Source: Stenotrophomonas maltophilia (lineage in GTDB: Bacteria > Pseudomonadota > Gammaproteobacteria > Xanthomonadales > Xanthomonadaceae). From it: DNA of 64,000 nt. Position numbers and translations under genes: made by a program. Below, one piece after another: positions 40,715 to 52,061 of this stretch (the stretch's first letter is position 1; the number at the start of each line of letters is the position of its first letter). The DNA is taken from NCBI RefSeq assembly GCF_001676385.1, contig NZ_LYVJ01000006.1:186001-250000 (forward strand), read 5' to 3'. A model generated the notes under the pieces. The model did not search any database, had not been told where the DNA came from, and was given only the letters and a program-made list of their open reading frames with translations.

Positions 40715-43272
40715 AGCGCCACCTTCAGGCCCAGCGCATAGGTCCGGCCATACTCTTCCATCTGCAGGGTGCGCGAGCGATCGCCCTGGTAGAGTTCCAG
40801 CGGCTTGTCCAGCAGGTTCTGCGCTTCGAAGTAGACGCTCACGCGCGGGGTGAACTTGTAGTCCAGCGAGAAATCGAGCTGGGTATTGGGTGCTACGTAG
40901 ATGTCGAACGCGCGGCCCTTGCCGATGCTGTCCAGGTACTCGCTGCGGTATACCGCCGCCAGGCGCGTGCTTATGCCGTACTTCTCATAGCCGATGTGCG
41001 CGCTGTAGACATGCTTGGAGGCACGCGGCAGGGTGAAATCCTCGCCCGCACGGTCGTTGATTCCGGCATCGAACGTGGTATCCAGCCAGGTGCCGCTGGC
41101 CCCCACCAGCAGGCCATCCAGGCCGTGCGGCAGGAAATCCAGCTGCTGCTGCCAGTTGAATTCCGCGCCACGCACGGTGGCCTTGCGGCCATTGATCGGC
41201 TGGGTCACGTCGAATCCGCCGTAGGCCGGATCATTGGTGCGCACGGTCTCCACGATGTAGCCATCGATCGACTTGTGGAACAGGCCCAGCGAGACGATGC
41301 CAGTGCTGCCGATGTACTTTTCCACCGACAGGTCGATGTTCCTGGACTCGTACGGGTCCAGTTCCGGGTTGCCCAGGCGCACTTCCTCATCACCCCGGCT
41401 GTAACCCACGCGCGGCGAGACATCGCCGAACGACGGGCGCGATACGGTCTTGTTGGCCGAGCCGCGCAGCACCCAATCATTGGCCGCGTCGTAACGCAGG
41501 TGCAGGCCCGGCAGCACGTTGGTGTAGCTGCTGGTGGCCACGCGCGGGGTGACGGTGAAGCTGCGGCCGTTGGCGGCCACATCCACCTGGTTGCCGGCGG
41601 CCTTGAAGCGGGTGTTCTCCACGCGAACACCGCCGATGATGCGCAGCGCGCCCACGTCCCAGGTGCCCATGGCATAGCTGGCGAAGATGTCCTCGCTGGC
41701 CACGTAGTCCTCTTCCAGCGACGTCATCGCGTTGCCGCCGGCGTCCTGCGGCCGGGCGCTGTACTGGCCGCCATTGGCCGCCCAGAAGGCACGCATCGCG
41801 TCCGAATCCATGCCATCGCCGACGTTGCCGTGGCGATGTTCCGGCGAGGAAGTGGTCCAGTTCGACAGCGCCACCTTCGGGCCGACCCGCAGTTCGCGCT
41901 CGTCCACGTTCACATCGCGGTCGCGCCAGCGCCCCAGCAGGCCGAACTTGAGGCTGCTGCTGTCGCCGTCGAAGCGCACGTTGACCTGCGCGCTGTGCTC
42001 CTTGTCGTTCACCTGCTTGGGCGAAATCACGAAACGGTCGAACGCGTAGCTGCTGTTGTCCAGCCACTGCGGATTGTCGAAGCTGTAGCTGGGCAGGCGG
42101 CTGCGCTGGTCCAGGGTGCCATTGAATGCCTTGCCATTGAGCTTGAAGCGGGCCTCCATCTCGTCGTTCACCCGCTCTTCGGTACGGGTGTAGCCGATCC
42201 GGTAGTCGACCACGGCATTGGTCAATGTGTTCTCGCCACCGAGGCTGGCTGCGAAGGTGTTCTCCTTCTTGGTCCGGTAGCGCATGCGCTTGTCGATGGA
42301 GTCCTTCGGCATGCCGTCCAGGCGATACTGGTCGGCGCCGGTCCTGACCATCTTCGCGTCGTCGAAGTTGAAGATCACGCGCTGGCGGGTCTCCGCATCG
42401 TCGAACTGGCTGTACAGGGTGCGCAGGTAGTACCTGCTGTCTTCATCGGGGCGCCAGTCAAAGTTGAGATTGGCGCCGATGCGCTTGCGTTCGATCTCGT
42501 ACTTGCGGTGCTGCAGGTTGATCGCAGTGACATCGCCGGGGGCGGCATCGTCCTCGCCGTCGTACTCCACTTCGGTGTTGTCCGACTCGAACCTGCGCTT
42601 CTGGTAGTTCACGCCCAGCGCCACGCCGAAGGTGTCGTTGAACACGTCGCTGTAGTTGAAGGCGGCCTTGGGACTGGTCTCGCCGGACAGCTGCTGGTGG
42701 CTGCCCTCGATCTTGCCGCGCAGGCTGCGGCCTTCGCGATCGAAGGCCGAGGCCGATTCCACGAGCACGGCACCGCCGATCGCATCACCGGGCATGTCCG
42801 GGGTCGGCGACTTGACCACGCGCAGGCGTTCGGTGGAATCGGACGGGATCACGTCCAGCGGTGCGGCGCGGCTGGAATCTTCCGGAGTACCGACGGCAAT
42901 GCCATCCACACTCACGCTGTTGAGGTTGGCATCCAGGCCACGGATGACCACGAAGCGCCCCTCGCCCTGGTCGCGGGTCACGCTGACGCCCGGCAGGCGC
43001 TGCAGCGACTCGGCCACGTTCTTGTCCGGGTACTGGCCCAGCGCATCGGAGGATACGGCATCTTCGATCGCATCACTGCCACGCTTGAGATCGACCGCAC
43101 GGACCTGCGATTCGAGCTGGGCACGCACTTCGATGCGGTCCAGGTCGACCGCATCGGCGGCCACCGTACCGGTGGCGGCGACTGCCTGCTGCCCGGCCGC
43201 CTGCAGCGGCGCTGCGGCCGACATCGCCAGCGTCAGAGTGATGGCAACGGCCAACGGAGTCTTGATATGCAC
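40711..43272 (-). CDS. TonB-dependent receptor linked to phytase
   Basis: 853-residue outer-membrane active-transport receptor. Signal peptide, then a plug domain (YPDKNVAESLQRLPGVSVTR, GLDANLNSVSVDGI, then TPDMPGDAIGGAVLVES) and a 22-strand barrel ending with the aromatic-terminated LGLKVAL. The YPDKNVAESLQR block is typical of xanthomonad TonB receptors for complex substrates. First gene of a tightly overlapping cluster with phytase, metallophosphatase and pyrophosphatase, so the likely ligand is phytate or its breakdown products. Iron-phytate is an alternative. Confidence 0.92.
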   Translation of the reverse strand: MHIKTPLAVAITLTLAMSAAAPLQAAGQQAVAATGTVAADAVDLDRIEVRAQLESQVRAVDLKRGSDAIEDAVSSDALGQYPDKNVAESLQRLPGVSVTRDQGEGRFVVIRGLDANLNSVSVDGIAVGTPEDSSRAAPLDVIPSDSTERLRVVKSPTPDMPGDAIGGAVLVESASAFDREGRSLRGKIEGSHQQLSGETSPKAAFNYSDVFNDTFGVALGVNYQKRRFESDNTEVEYDGEDDAAPGDVTAINLQHRKYEIERKRIGANLNFDWRPDEDSRYYLRTLYSQFDDAETRQRVIFNFDDAKMVRTGADQYRLDGMPKDSIDKRMRYRTKKENTFAASLGGENTLTNAVVDYRIGYTRTEERVNDEMEARFKLNGKAFNGTLDQRSRLPSYSFDNPQWLDNSSYAFDRFVISPKQVNDKEHSAQVNVRFDGDSSSLKFGLLGRWRDRDVNVDERELRVGPKVALSNWTTSSPEHRHGNVGDGMDSDAMRAFWAANGGQYSARPQDAGGNAMTSLEEDYVASEDIFASYAMGTWDVGALRIIGGVRVENTRFKAAGNQVDVAANGRSFTVTPRVATSSYTNVLPGLHLRYDAANDWVLRGSANKTVSRPSFGDVSPRVGYSRGDEEVRLGNPELDPYESRNIDLSVEKYIGSTGIVSLGLFHKSIDGYIVETVRTNDPAYGGFDVTQPINGRKATVRGAEFNWQQQLDFLPHGLDGLLVGASGTWLDTTFDAGINDRAGEDFTLPRASKHVYSAHIGYEKYGISTRLAAVYRSEYLDSIGKGRAFDIYVAPNTQLDFSLDYKFTPRVSVYFEAQNLLDKPLELYQGDRSRTLQMEEYGRTYALGLKVAL

Positions 43273-43436
43273 TGGGAAGCCCCATTCCTGTTAAGAATGG
43301 GTCTGCACGGTATGTCCGCAAGGTTGCATGGCCATGACATGCACTGGCGCGGCAGGTTCGGGACGGCCCATGCCGGTTTGGGGTTCGCCCCGCGTTCCGG
43401 CAGAATGGGTGCTCTCTCCTTCTCCCCTTCCCGACC

Positions 43437-44069
43437 ATGAAGATCGTCGAAGTGCGCCACCCGCTGGTGCAGCACAAGATCGGCCTGATGCGCAATGCAG
43501 CGCTCAGCACCAAGGATTTCCGCGAACTGGCCAACGAGCTGGGCACCCTGCTGGCCTACGAGGCCACCGCGGACCTGGACACCGAGCCGCACACCCTGCC
43601 CGGCTGGGCCGGTCCGGTCACCGTGCAGCGGATCGCCGGTGCCAAGATCACCCTGGTGCCGATCCTGCGCGCCGGGCTCGGCATGCTCAGCGGCGTGCTG
43701 TCGCTGATCCCGGCCGCCCGCGTCAGCGTGGTCGGATTGCAGCGCGATGAAGAAACCCTGCAGCCGGTACCCTACTTCGAGCGCCTCACCGGCCGCCTGG
43801 AAGAACGTGATGCCCTGATCCTGGATCCGATGCTGGCCACCGGCGGTACCCTGATCGCCACCATCGACATGCTCAAGCGCGCCGGTGCCCGCCGCATCAA
43901 GGGCATCTTCCTGGTTGCCGCGCCGGAAGGCATCGAGGCCGTAAAGGCCGCGCATCCCGACGTGGAGATCTACACGGCCGCCATCGACGCCCAGCTCAAC
44001 GACAAAGGCTACATCCTGCCAGGCTTGGGCGATGCCGGTGACCGGATCTTCGGTACCCGCGTTGGCTGA
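43437..44069 (+). CDS. upp: Uracil phosphoribosyltransferase
   Basis: 210-residue pyrimidine-salvage enzyme converting uracil and PRPP to UMP. Typical start [19 protein letters not shown], the [11 protein letters not shown] block, the PRPP loop [12 protein letters not shown], and the uracil-binding [20 protein letters not shown]. Full length. Divergent from the TonB receptor. A SMAG-like GTAG palindrome lies downstream near 44148. Confidence 0.96.
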   Translation: MKIVEVRHPLVQHKIGLMRNAALSTKDFRELANELGTLLAYEATADLDTEPHTLPGWAGPVTVQRIAGAKITLVPILRAGLGMLSGVLSLIPAARVSVVGLQRDEETLQPVPYFERLTGRLEERDALILDPMLATGGTLIATIDMLKRAGARRIKGIFLVAAPEGIEAVKAAHPDVEIYTAAIDAQLNDKGYILPGLGDAGDRIFGTRVG

Positions 44070-44233
44070 CCGGCGCGCTCGGGGCATGGGCGGATCCCGC
44101 TGGATCTGCCTCCGCGGCCGCGAAGGCACGGGGCGCCATGCGGTGATGTAGAGAGCCGTGCACAGGCTCGGCTGTTCCGCCGGTGGTCATGCCCCGTGCG
44201 GAAGCATGGGCCGGGTATGCGCCCGGCCACGCA

Positions 44234-45121
44234 TCACGCCAGCGCGCGCGCCTTCAGTTCGCCCTGCTCGTGCAGGGTCACGAAACGCCCCTTGTCATCG
44301 CGGCCCAGCTGCGCCAGTGCCACCTGCGGGTCGTGGGTGAAGAACAGATGCACGTTGCGCGCCAGCTTGTCTTCGAGGAACTGGCGCTTCTCATCGATCA
44401 GCAGCTCGGCATTGCGGTCGTAACCCATGGTGATCGGCACGTGCACCCACGAGCGGCCCGGAATCAGGTCCGCGCAGAACACCACGCCCCCATGCGCGAC
44501 CTCGTCCGCACGTGCACCGCCGACGATCTCGGCCAGCATCAGCCCCGGCGTATGGCCGTCGCTGTAGCTGAAGCGCACGCTGCGCCCCAGCGCCTTCGAG
44601 TATTCCCCGTCCACCACTTCCAGGCGGCCACTGGCCTGCAGCAGGCCCGGCAGTTCCGGAATGAAGCTGGCCCGATCGCGCGGATGCGGCTGCAGGGCAC
44701 GCTGCCAATGCCGGGCACCCACCAGGTAGGTTGCGTTGGGGAACAGCAGTTCCGGCTCGCGCCCTTCGCTCCAGGCCGCCAGCAGGCCGCCGGCGTGGTC
44801 GAAGTGCAGGTGACTGAGCACGACCACGTCGATGTCCTCGTGCTCGAAGCCGGCCTCGCGCAACGAATCGATCAGCACGTGCTGGCTTTCCTGCACGCCA
44901 TAACGCTCGCGCATGCGTGGATCAAAGAACGCGCCGATACCGGTTTCGAACAGCACGGTCTTGCCTTCCAGCGGGCTGGCAAGCAGCGCACGGCAGGCCA
45001 GCTCGATGCGATTGAGCTCATCCGGAGCCGCCCATTTTTCCCACAACGCGCGCGGCGCGTTGCCGAACATCGCACCACCATCGAGGCGTTGCGAGTTTCC
45101 ACGAATCGACCAGAGTTTCAT
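44234..45121 (-). CDS. Metallo-beta-lactamase-fold hydrolase
   Basis: 295-residue MBL-superfamily protein with the metal motif [10 protein letters not shown] and further ligands in [19 protein letters not shown] and [10 protein letters not shown]. No signal peptide, so cytoplasmic. It is not a classical beta-lactamase; closer to lactonase or glyoxalase-II-like housekeeping hydrolases. Substrate unknown. Downstream of upp in convergent orientation. Confidence 0.85.
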   Translation of the reverse strand: MKLWSIRGNSQRLDGGAMFGNAPRALWEKWAAPDELNRIELACRALLASPLEGKTVLFETGIGAFFDPRMRERYGVQESQHVLIDSLREAGFEHEDIDVVVLSHLHFDHAGGLLAAWSEGREPELLFPNATYLVGARHWQRALQPHPRDRASFIPELPGLLQASGRLEVVDGEYSKALGRSVRFSYSDGHTPGLMLAEIVGGARADEVAHGGVVFCADLIPGRSWVHVPITMGYDRNAELLIDEKRQFLEDKLARNVHLFFTHDPQVALAQLGRDDKGRFVTLHEQGELKARALA

Positions 45122-45175
45122 GGTCTGATTATCGGCGGCGGGCCGTTAAATAATCGCTAGAAAGCAAACGGAATA

Positions 45176-45199
45176 AACCCCGCCGCCATGGGCGGGGTT
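45176..45199 (-). terminator. ggt: Terminator after ggt
   Basis: On the minus strand AACCCCGCC pairs with GGCGGGGTT, followed by TATT. It lies 40 bases after the ggt stop. Confidence 0.75.
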
Positions 45200-45239
45200 C
45201 AAAGGGCGCGCCGGGCAGGGCCGGAGGCCGGCGGCTGCA

Positions 45240-46970
45240 TCAGCGCGCCGGCACGACCTGGGCACTACCCACGGGGTTGCGCGGGTCGCTGCCGCCGAAC
45301 AGCCTGTTTGCCTTGCGGTCCCATTCCACGGTCTGCAGGTTGCCCCACACGTGGCTGGACCCGCGGCCGCCGGCGGCGACGTTGCCGGGCAGATCGATCC
45401 TGTGGCCCATCGCCTGCAGCTGCTGCACCGTCGCCGCGTCGAACGCATCGCTTTCGGCTTCGATCAGGTCGGGCAACCACTGGTGGTGGTAGCGTGGCAG
45501 CGCAGCAACCTGCTGTGCGTCCAGGCCGGCGTCATAGCCCAGGATGCCCAGCAGCACCATGGTGATGATGCGGCTGCCGCCCGGGGTACCGAGCACCACC
45601 ACCTTGTCCGCGTTCTCCATGAAGGTCGGCGTCATCGAGCTGAGCATGCGCTTGCCCGCCTTCGGCGCGTTCGCCTCGTAGCCCATCACCCCGAAGGCAT
45701 TGGGGGTACCCGGCTTCAGCGCGAAGTCGTCCATCTCGTTGTTGAGCAGCACGCCGGTGCCCTTCGGAATCAGGCCCGAGCCGTACAGCAGGTTGACGGT
45801 CTGGGTAGCGCCGACGCGATTGCCGTCGCGGTCGATGATCGAGAAGTGGGTGGTTTCGTCGTCTTCCAGCGGCGTGGGGTTGCCCGACAGCAGATCGCTG
45901 GGCGTGGCCTTTTCCGGATGGATGGTGGCACGCAGGCCCTGTGCGTAGTCCTTGCTGGTCAGCACCTTCTGTGGGATCTGCACGAAGTCCGGGTCGCCGA
46001 GGAAGAACGTGCGGTCGCGGTAGGCGCGGCGCATGGACTCCACCACCAGGTGGGTGCGGTGCGCCGGGTCCATCTGCTTGATGTCCCAACCTTCCAGGAT
46101 CTGCAGCATGCTGGCCAGCGCGATGCCACCGGAAGACGGCGGCGGCGCGGTAGTGATCTTCCAGCCGTTGTAACTGAAGACAATCGGTTCACGCTGCTTC
46201 ACGCGGTAGCCGGCCAGCTCCTCGGCCGTCCATTTGCCACCGGCCTGCTTCACGCCGGCCAGCAACAGCTGGCCGGTCTGGCCCTTGTAGAAGCCATCGA
46301 ATCCACCGGCCGCCAGGCGTTCCAGCGTCCGTGCCAGCTCAGGCTGCTTGAACAGATCACCGGTGGCGATCGGTTTGCCGTCGCGCAGGTACACCTCGCG
46401 GGTGCCGGGATAGCGCTCCATCACCTCACGGCGCGAGGCATAGCCCTTGGCCATGCGGTCGTACACCGGAAAGCCCTCGCGGGCGATACGGATCGCCGGC
46501 TGCAGCGAGGCCGACAATGGCAGCCTGCCATGCTTGGACGACAGCTCGACCAGCGCTGCGGGCAGGCCGGGAATACCGGCCGACCAGGCACCGTTGACCG
46601 AGCGGTCCCGGTCCAGGTTGCCCTGCTTGTCGAGGAAAGCCTGCGGCGTGGCGGCGGCCGGTGCAGTCTCGCGCGCATCCAGCATCACGTCCTTGCCGGT
46701 GGCCGCATCATGCAGCAGGAAGAAACCACCGCCGCCCAGCCCGGAGCTGATCGGCTCGACTACCGCCAGCGTGGACGACACCGCCACCGCAGCGTCGAAA
46801 GCGTTGCCGCCCTGCGCCAGGATGTCGATGCCGGCCTGGGTAGCCAGCGCATGGCCGCTGGCGATGGCCGCGCCATCAGGGCGTTCGGCACGGGCCGGGC
46901 TGTCGGCCCAGGCGATCGGGCTCAGCAGCAGGCCGAGCAGCAGCAGGGGGCGGACGATCAGCGTCTTCAT
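45240..46970 (-). CDS. ggt: Gamma-glutamyltransferase
   Basis: 576-residue periplasmic Ntn-hydrolase that splits glutathione and transfers gamma-glutamyl groups. Signal peptide (LLLLGLLLSPIAWA), the large-subunit blocks GHALATQAGIDILAQGGNAF and SSGLGGGGF, and the autoprocessing site DDETTHFSI with the nucleophile Thr; the small subunit carries MTPTFMENADKVVVLGTPGG. Its ATG overlaps the ferredoxin stop by four bases. Confidence 0.95.
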   Translation of the reverse strand: MKTLIVRPLLLLGLLLSPIAWADSPARAERPDGAAIASGHALATQAGIDILAQGGNAFDAAVAVSSTLAVVEPISSGLGGGGFFLLHDAATGKDVMLDARETAPAAATPQAFLDKQGNLDRDRSVNGAWSAGIPGLPAALVELSSKHGRLPLSASLQPAIRIAREGFPVYDRMAKGYASRREVMERYPGTREVYLRDGKPIATGDLFKQPELARTLERLAAGGFDGFYKGQTGQLLLAGVKQAGGKWTAEELAGYRVKQREPIVFSYNGWKITTAPPPSSGGIALASMLQILEGWDIKQMDPAHRTHLVVESMRRAYRDRTFFLGDPDFVQIPQKVLTSKDYAQGLRATIHPEKATPSDLLSGNPTPLEDDETTHFSIIDRDGNRVGATQTVNLLYGSGLIPKGTGVLLNNEMDDFALKPGTPNAFGVMGYEANAPKAGKRMLSSMTPTFMENADKVVVLGTPGGSRIITMVLLGILGYDAGLDAQQVAALPRYHHQWLPDLIEAESDAFDAATVQQLQAMGHRIDLPGNVAAGGRGSSHVWGNLQTVEWDRKANRLFGGSDPRNPVGSAQVVPAR

Positions 46971-47248
46971 TCGGATGGGGGCTCCGCATAGAGTTCGGGG
47001 TGATCGTGCTGCAGCCGGCGCAGCTTGGCCAGCAGTTGGTCTTCCGTTTCCACGATCTCCGGATCCGGGTCGATGCATTCGACCGGGCAGACGACCACGC
47101 ACTGTGGTTCGTCGAAATGACCCACGCACTCGGTGCAGCGGGCAGGATCGATCACATAGATGGTTTCACCCATCGAAATGGCCTGGTTCGGGCAGGCCGG
47201 CTCGCAGACGTCGCAGTTGACGCAGAGCTCGTTGATTTTCAGCGACAT
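46967..47248 (-). CDS. YfhL family 2[4Fe-4S] ferredoxin
   Basis: 93-residue electron carrier with two Cys clusters: CVNCDVCEPACP and CTECVGHFDEPQCVVVCPVEC, the latter with the longer insert typical of YfhL/Alvin-type ferredoxins. The C-terminal acidic extension is also typical. Overlaps ggt. Confidence 0.94.
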   Translation of the reverse strand: MSLKINELCVNCDVCEPACPNQAISMGETIYVIDPARCTECVGHFDEPQCVVVCPVECIDPDPEIVETEDQLLAKLRRLQHDHPELYAEPPSE

Positions 47249-47379
47249 GGCGATACTCCTCGCCCGCGCCTTGGGACAAAGGACCGGCCAGCGCGGGCGC
47301 GCGGGCCGGTCAGGTCATCGGCGGCACCCGGCAGGGCATCGCCCGGGCCATGCCGAAGCATGGCCGCCACGGCTCGGTC

Positions 47380-47874
47380 TTACTTGGCTTCGACGAAAAT
47401 GTACTCGGCACCGGTCGGCTGGACTGCCGCCTGCACGCGGGCGTTGTCAGCCGACTGGCCGATGAAGACGACGCGCACGCCCTTCATCGAATCCGGCGAC
47501 ACGTCCTTGAAGACGGCCTGGATCATGTCAGCCATCTTGCCCGAGGCCGACGAACCGAAGGCCAGCATGTTGCCCGGCTGCACGCCACGGGCCACGGCCT
47601 GGGTCGCGCTCTCGGTCTGGCGCTCGTACTTGGCCTGGAAGTCCGGGTCCGATTCCGGCGAGAGGTAGTACAGGAACGGGCTGTTGCTGATGTTGCCCAT
47701 GTTCTGGATGGCCACTTCCTGCAGGTACTTCTTCCAGCCTGCATCGTCATCCTTGGCCGGAGCGACCAGAGCCTGCTTGGCTTCCTCGGCCGGAGCAGCG
47801 GCCTCTTCCTTCTTGCAGGCGGTGAAAGCCAGGGCCAACGAAGCGATCAGCATCGCGCGCATGGTGGTGTTCAT
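47380..47874 (-). CDS. Lipoprotein of unknown function
   Basis: 164-residue predicted lipoprotein (lipobox FTAC, Cys20; KKEE follows). The mature domain has KKYLQEVAIQNMGNI, FLYYLSPESDPDFQAKYERQ and VVFIGQSADNARVQAAVQPT; I recognise no named family. The start ATG has GGAGG about 8 bases upstream. It is followed by an intergenic gap before the ferredoxin operon. Confidence 0.75.
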   Translation of the reverse strand: MNTTMRAMLIASLALAFTACKKEEAAAPAEEAKQALVAPAKDDDAGWKKYLQEVAIQNMGNISNSPFLYYLSPESDPDFQAKYERQTESATQAVARGVQPGNMLAFGSSASGKMADMIQAVFKDVSPDSMKGVRVVFIGQSADNARVQAAVQPTGAEYIFVEAK

Positions 47875-47935
47875 GGGGTTCCTCCCGGAATGGTGCGTGG
47901 TGTTGAATGTCATGGGGTGCAGGGATACAGCGGGC

Positions 47936-49050
<1,115 letters not shown>

Positions 49051-49260
49051 CGGCGCCCCCGGCGGGAGGTATTCGAGAATTTCAGCATGAGCGGGATTGT
49101 AGTTCGGCCGGGCGGCGCCCGGGGACGCGCCAACGCATGCGCGCTGTCGCTCCCACGCTTCGCTGCGCGAAACGCGGGCCCCACTTACCAGCTTCCATAC
49201 CCCCGCCCCCTGACTCAGGGGGCTCTACCCCAGACGCGATCCGATGCTCGACATACAGGC

Positions 49261-49301
49261 GGGGTCAGATCCGTTTTCCTCAGGAAAACGGATCTGACCC
49301 C
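49261..49301. repeat. Perfect 20-bp palindrome (GGGGTCAGA type)
   Basis: Positions 49261-49280 are the exact reverse complement of 49282-49301, with a single C between. It begins GGGGTCAGATCCG. Similar GGGGTCAGA palindromes are scattered in Xanthomonadaceae genomes and are thought to be REP-type elements. A SMAG hairpin (GTGTCGACC/GGTCGACAC, CTAC tail) follows at about 49327-49350. Confidence 0.85.
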
Positions 49302-49640
49302 ATTGGATGTATCGATATCTGACAGATGTGTCGACCAAGGTCGACACCTACCAACAGCCGCGTGAACCTGTCAAAGGCGGGGCGGTGTGGGTTCGCGGGG
49401 TGTGAGCCGCATGGATGCGGCGACCAAGGCTACATGGACGTACTTGCGCCGTCCCCGCGTACCCACAGTGCCCCGCCATCCCACGGAACGCCGCTCTGGC
49501 TCTGGCTTTGGCAGTTGCAGTTGCACTGGGCGGGTGCCGGGCGCAGCCCGGCCGACCAACCCCTTGATTTCGGGACAATCACCCCTACCCCTTGGCGAGG
49601 CCGCACGCGCTGGCGCGGCATTGCACATGGAGCCTTACCG
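49302..49640 (+). promoter_or_regulatory. htpG: htpG upstream region with possible heat-shock promoter
   Basis: No gene seen in this interval; the htpG frame is open upstream but crosses a palindrome and lacks conserved sequence. CTTGATT (49563-49569) and CCCCTA (49582-49587) resemble sigma-32 -35 and -10 boxes, though the 12-base spacing is shorter than usual. Weak evidence. Confidence 0.35.
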
Positions 49641-51533
49641 ATGACCGAGACGACCCAGACCGAAACCCTTGGATTCCAGACCGAAGTCAAGCAGCTGCTG
49701 CAGCTGATGATCCACTCGCTGTACTCCAACAAGGAAATCTTCCTGCGCGAACTGGTTTCCAACGCCGCCGACGCCGCCGACAAGCTGCGCTTCGAGGCCC
49801 TGACCCAGCCCGGCCTGCTGGAAGGTGACAGCGAACTGCGCGTGCGCGTCAGCTTCGACCCGGTGGCCCACACCATCACCATCGACGACAACGGCATCGG
49901 CATGAGCCGCGCCGAGGCCATCGCCCACCTGGGCACGATCGCCAAATCCGGCACTGGCGACTTCCTGCGCCAGCTGTCCGGCGACCAGAAGAAGGATTCG
50001 CAGCTGATCGGCCAGTTCGGCGTCGGCTTCTACAGCGCCTTCATCGTCGCCGACGAAGTGGAAGTAACCTCCCGCCGCGCCGGCCTGCCAGCAGGTGAAG
50101 GCGTGCGCTGGACATCGCGTGGCGAGGGCGACTTCGAGGTGGCCACCATCGACAAGGCCGAGCGCGGTACCCGCATCGTGCTGCACCTGAAGGATGGCGA
50201 GCATGGCTTCGCCGATGGCTGGCGGCTGCGCAGCATCCTCAAGAAATACTCCGATCACATTGGCCTGCCGATCCAGATGCCGAAGGAAGGTGGCGACGAA
50301 GGCGCCGCCGCCGAATGGGAGACGGTCAACCGAGCCAGCGCGCTGTGGACCCGGCCGCGCACCGAGATCGGCGATGCCGAATACACCGAGTTCTACAAGC
50401 ACGTGGCGCACGACCACAGCGACCCGCTGGCGTGGAGCCACAACAAGGTCGAAGGCAAGCTGGAGTACACCTCGCTGCTGTACGTGCCAGGCCGCGCGCC
50501 GTTCGATCTGTATCACCGTGATGCGCCCAAGGGCCTGAAGCTGTACGTGCAGCGCGTGTTCGTGATGGACCAGGCCGAGCAGTTCCTGCCGCTGTACCTG
50601 CGCTTCATCAAGGGCGTGGTCGATTCCAACGATCTGTCGCTGAACGTTTCGCGCGAGATCCTGCAGTCCGGCCCGGTCATCGATTCGATGAAATCGGCGC
50701 TGACCAAGCGCTCGCTGGACATGCTGGAGAAGCTGGCCGCCGACAAGCCCGAGCAGTACGCCACGTTCTGGAAGGAATTCGGCCAGGTACTGAAGGAAGG
50801 CCCGGCCGAAGACTACATCAACCGCGAGAAGGTGGCCGGCCTGCTGCGCTTCGCATCCACGCGCGGTGACGGCGATGTCCAGACCGTGTCGCTGGCCGAT
50901 TACCTGGGCCGCATGGTGGAAGGCCAGGACAAGATCTATTACCTCACCGGCGAGAGCTACAGCCAGGTGCGCAACAGCCCGCACCTGGAAGTGTTCCGCA
51001 AGAAGGGCGTGGAAGTCCTGCTGCTGACCGATCGCATCGATGAGTGGCTGATGGGCTACCTGACCGATTTCGACGGCAAGAACTTCGTCGACATCGCCCG
51101 TGGCGACCTCGACCTTGGCGCACTGGAAACCGAGGCGGACAAGCAGGAGCAGGAAGCCGCTGCGAAGGACAAGCAGGGCCTGGTCGAACGCCTGAAGACG
51201 GTGCTCGGCGATGACGTGGCCGAAGTGCGCGTTTCGCACCGCCTGACCGATTCACCGGCGGTGCTGGCCATCGGCGAACAGGACCTTGGCCTGCAGATGC
51301 GCCAGATCCTGGAGGCCAGCGGCCAGAAGGTGCCGGACAGCAAGCCCGTACTGGAAATCAACCCGGGCCATCCGCTGATCGCCAAGCTCGATGCGGAAGC
51401 CGATGGCGCGCGCTTCGACGACCTCGGCCGCGTGTTGTTCGACCAGGCCGCATTGGCCGCCGGTGACAGCCTGAAGGACCCAGGCGCCTACGTCGCACGC
51501 CTGAACAAGCTGCTGCTGGAGCTGTCGGCCTGA
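49641..51533 (+). CDS. htpG: Chaperone HtpG (Hsp90)
   Basis: 630-residue ATP-dependent Hsp90. Start at the ATG giving [24 protein letters not shown] ATPase motifs [22 protein letters not shown] and [16 protein letters not shown], then middle-domain [20 protein letters not shown] and [11 protein letters not shown]. Full length, cytoplasmic. Confidence 0.97.
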   Translation: MTETTQTETLGFQTEVKQLLQLMIHSLYSNKEIFLRELVSNAADAADKLRFEALTQPGLLEGDSELRVRVSFDPVAHTITIDDNGIGMSRAEAIAHLGTIAKSGTGDFLRQLSGDQKKDSQLIGQFGVGFYSAFIVADEVEVTSRRAGLPAGEGVRWTSRGEGDFEVATIDKAERGTRIVLHLKDGEHGFADGWRLRSILKKYSDHIGLPIQMPKEGGDEGAAAEWETVNRASALWTRPRTEIGDAEYTEFYKHVAHDHSDPLAWSHNKVEGKLEYTSLLYVPGRAPFDLYHRDAPKGLKLYVQRVFVMDQAEQFLPLYLRFIKGVVDSNDLSLNVSREILQSGPVIDSMKSALTKRSLDMLEKLAADKPEQYATFWKEFGQVLKEGPAEDYINREKVAGLLRFASTRGDGDVQTVSLADYLGRMVEGQDKIYYLTGESYSQVRNSPHLEVFRKKGVEVLLLTDRIDEWLMGYLTDFDGKNFVDIARGDLDLGALETEADKQEQEAAAKDKQGLVERLKTVLGDDVAEVRVSHRLTDSPAVLAIGEQDLGLQMRQILEASGQKVPDSKPVLEINPGHPLIAKLDAEADGARFDDLGRVLFDQAALAAGDSLKDPGAYVARLNKLLLELSA

Positions 51534-51632
51534 CCGAAAGGGCGGTCGCCGGGCATCGCCCGGCGATGCCCTGGTAGGTGCCCACCAAGTTGGCACCCAC
51601 CATAGGCGGCGGTTGGCACCTGCCAAGGGAGC

Positions 51633-51932
51633 TCAGGCTTCGCGATCCAGCAGCGAGCCCAGCATCTGGTCCTGTCGACGGATCAGCGCGGCATTGGCAG
51701 CGAAGGCCACCACCTCCGCTTTCGCGGCAAGCAGATCGCCCAGCGGCGCGGCGGCATCGATGCCGGCGGGTGTCACCACAGCCTGCACCCCGCCCTGCTC
51801 CACCGCACTACGCTGCAGCTGCAGGCGCGGGGCATCGGGGGTCGCAAGGATGGCCACGTTGTGCGCGGCCACCTGCACGCCCTGCCGGGCCGCGCGCATC
51901 CCGCTGAGGGCGATTCCCATCACGTTGTCCAT
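51633..51932 (-). CDS. Orphan flagellar-rod-like short protein
   Basis: 99 residues. The N-terminus MGIALSGMRAARQGVQVAAH and NVAILATPDAPR mimics the rod/hook N-terminal helix plus the ANNxAN-type motif of FlgB/FlgC proteins; the C-terminus AAKAEVVAFAANAALIRRQD then QMLGSLLD mimics the C-terminal D0 helix. The middle domain of a real rod protein is absent. No flagellar genes are near. It could be an orphan D0-only protein. Divergent from ftsY. Confidence 0.65.
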   Translation of the reverse strand: MDNVMGIALSGMRAARQGVQVAAHNVAILATPDAPRLQLQRSAVEQGGVQAVVTPAGIDAAAPLGDLLAAKAEVVAFAANAALIRRQDQMLGSLLDREA

Positions 51933-52061
51933 GGCGGTCCCCGGGCCGCCCTGCGCAGCCCTCCCGACCGGTTAACGGCCTGCGGGCCGCCACCTTGAGC
52001 CCACATCGGCCGGACTGGCTCGAGTGGTAGCATATCCACCTGATTTCAGCGCCTTTTGCCA

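Noticed and set aside
49326..49640. N-terminal extension of HtpG
   Set aside because: Hsp90 proteins start at the METxxQTETLGF-like ATG at 49641; the upstream frame crosses palindromes.
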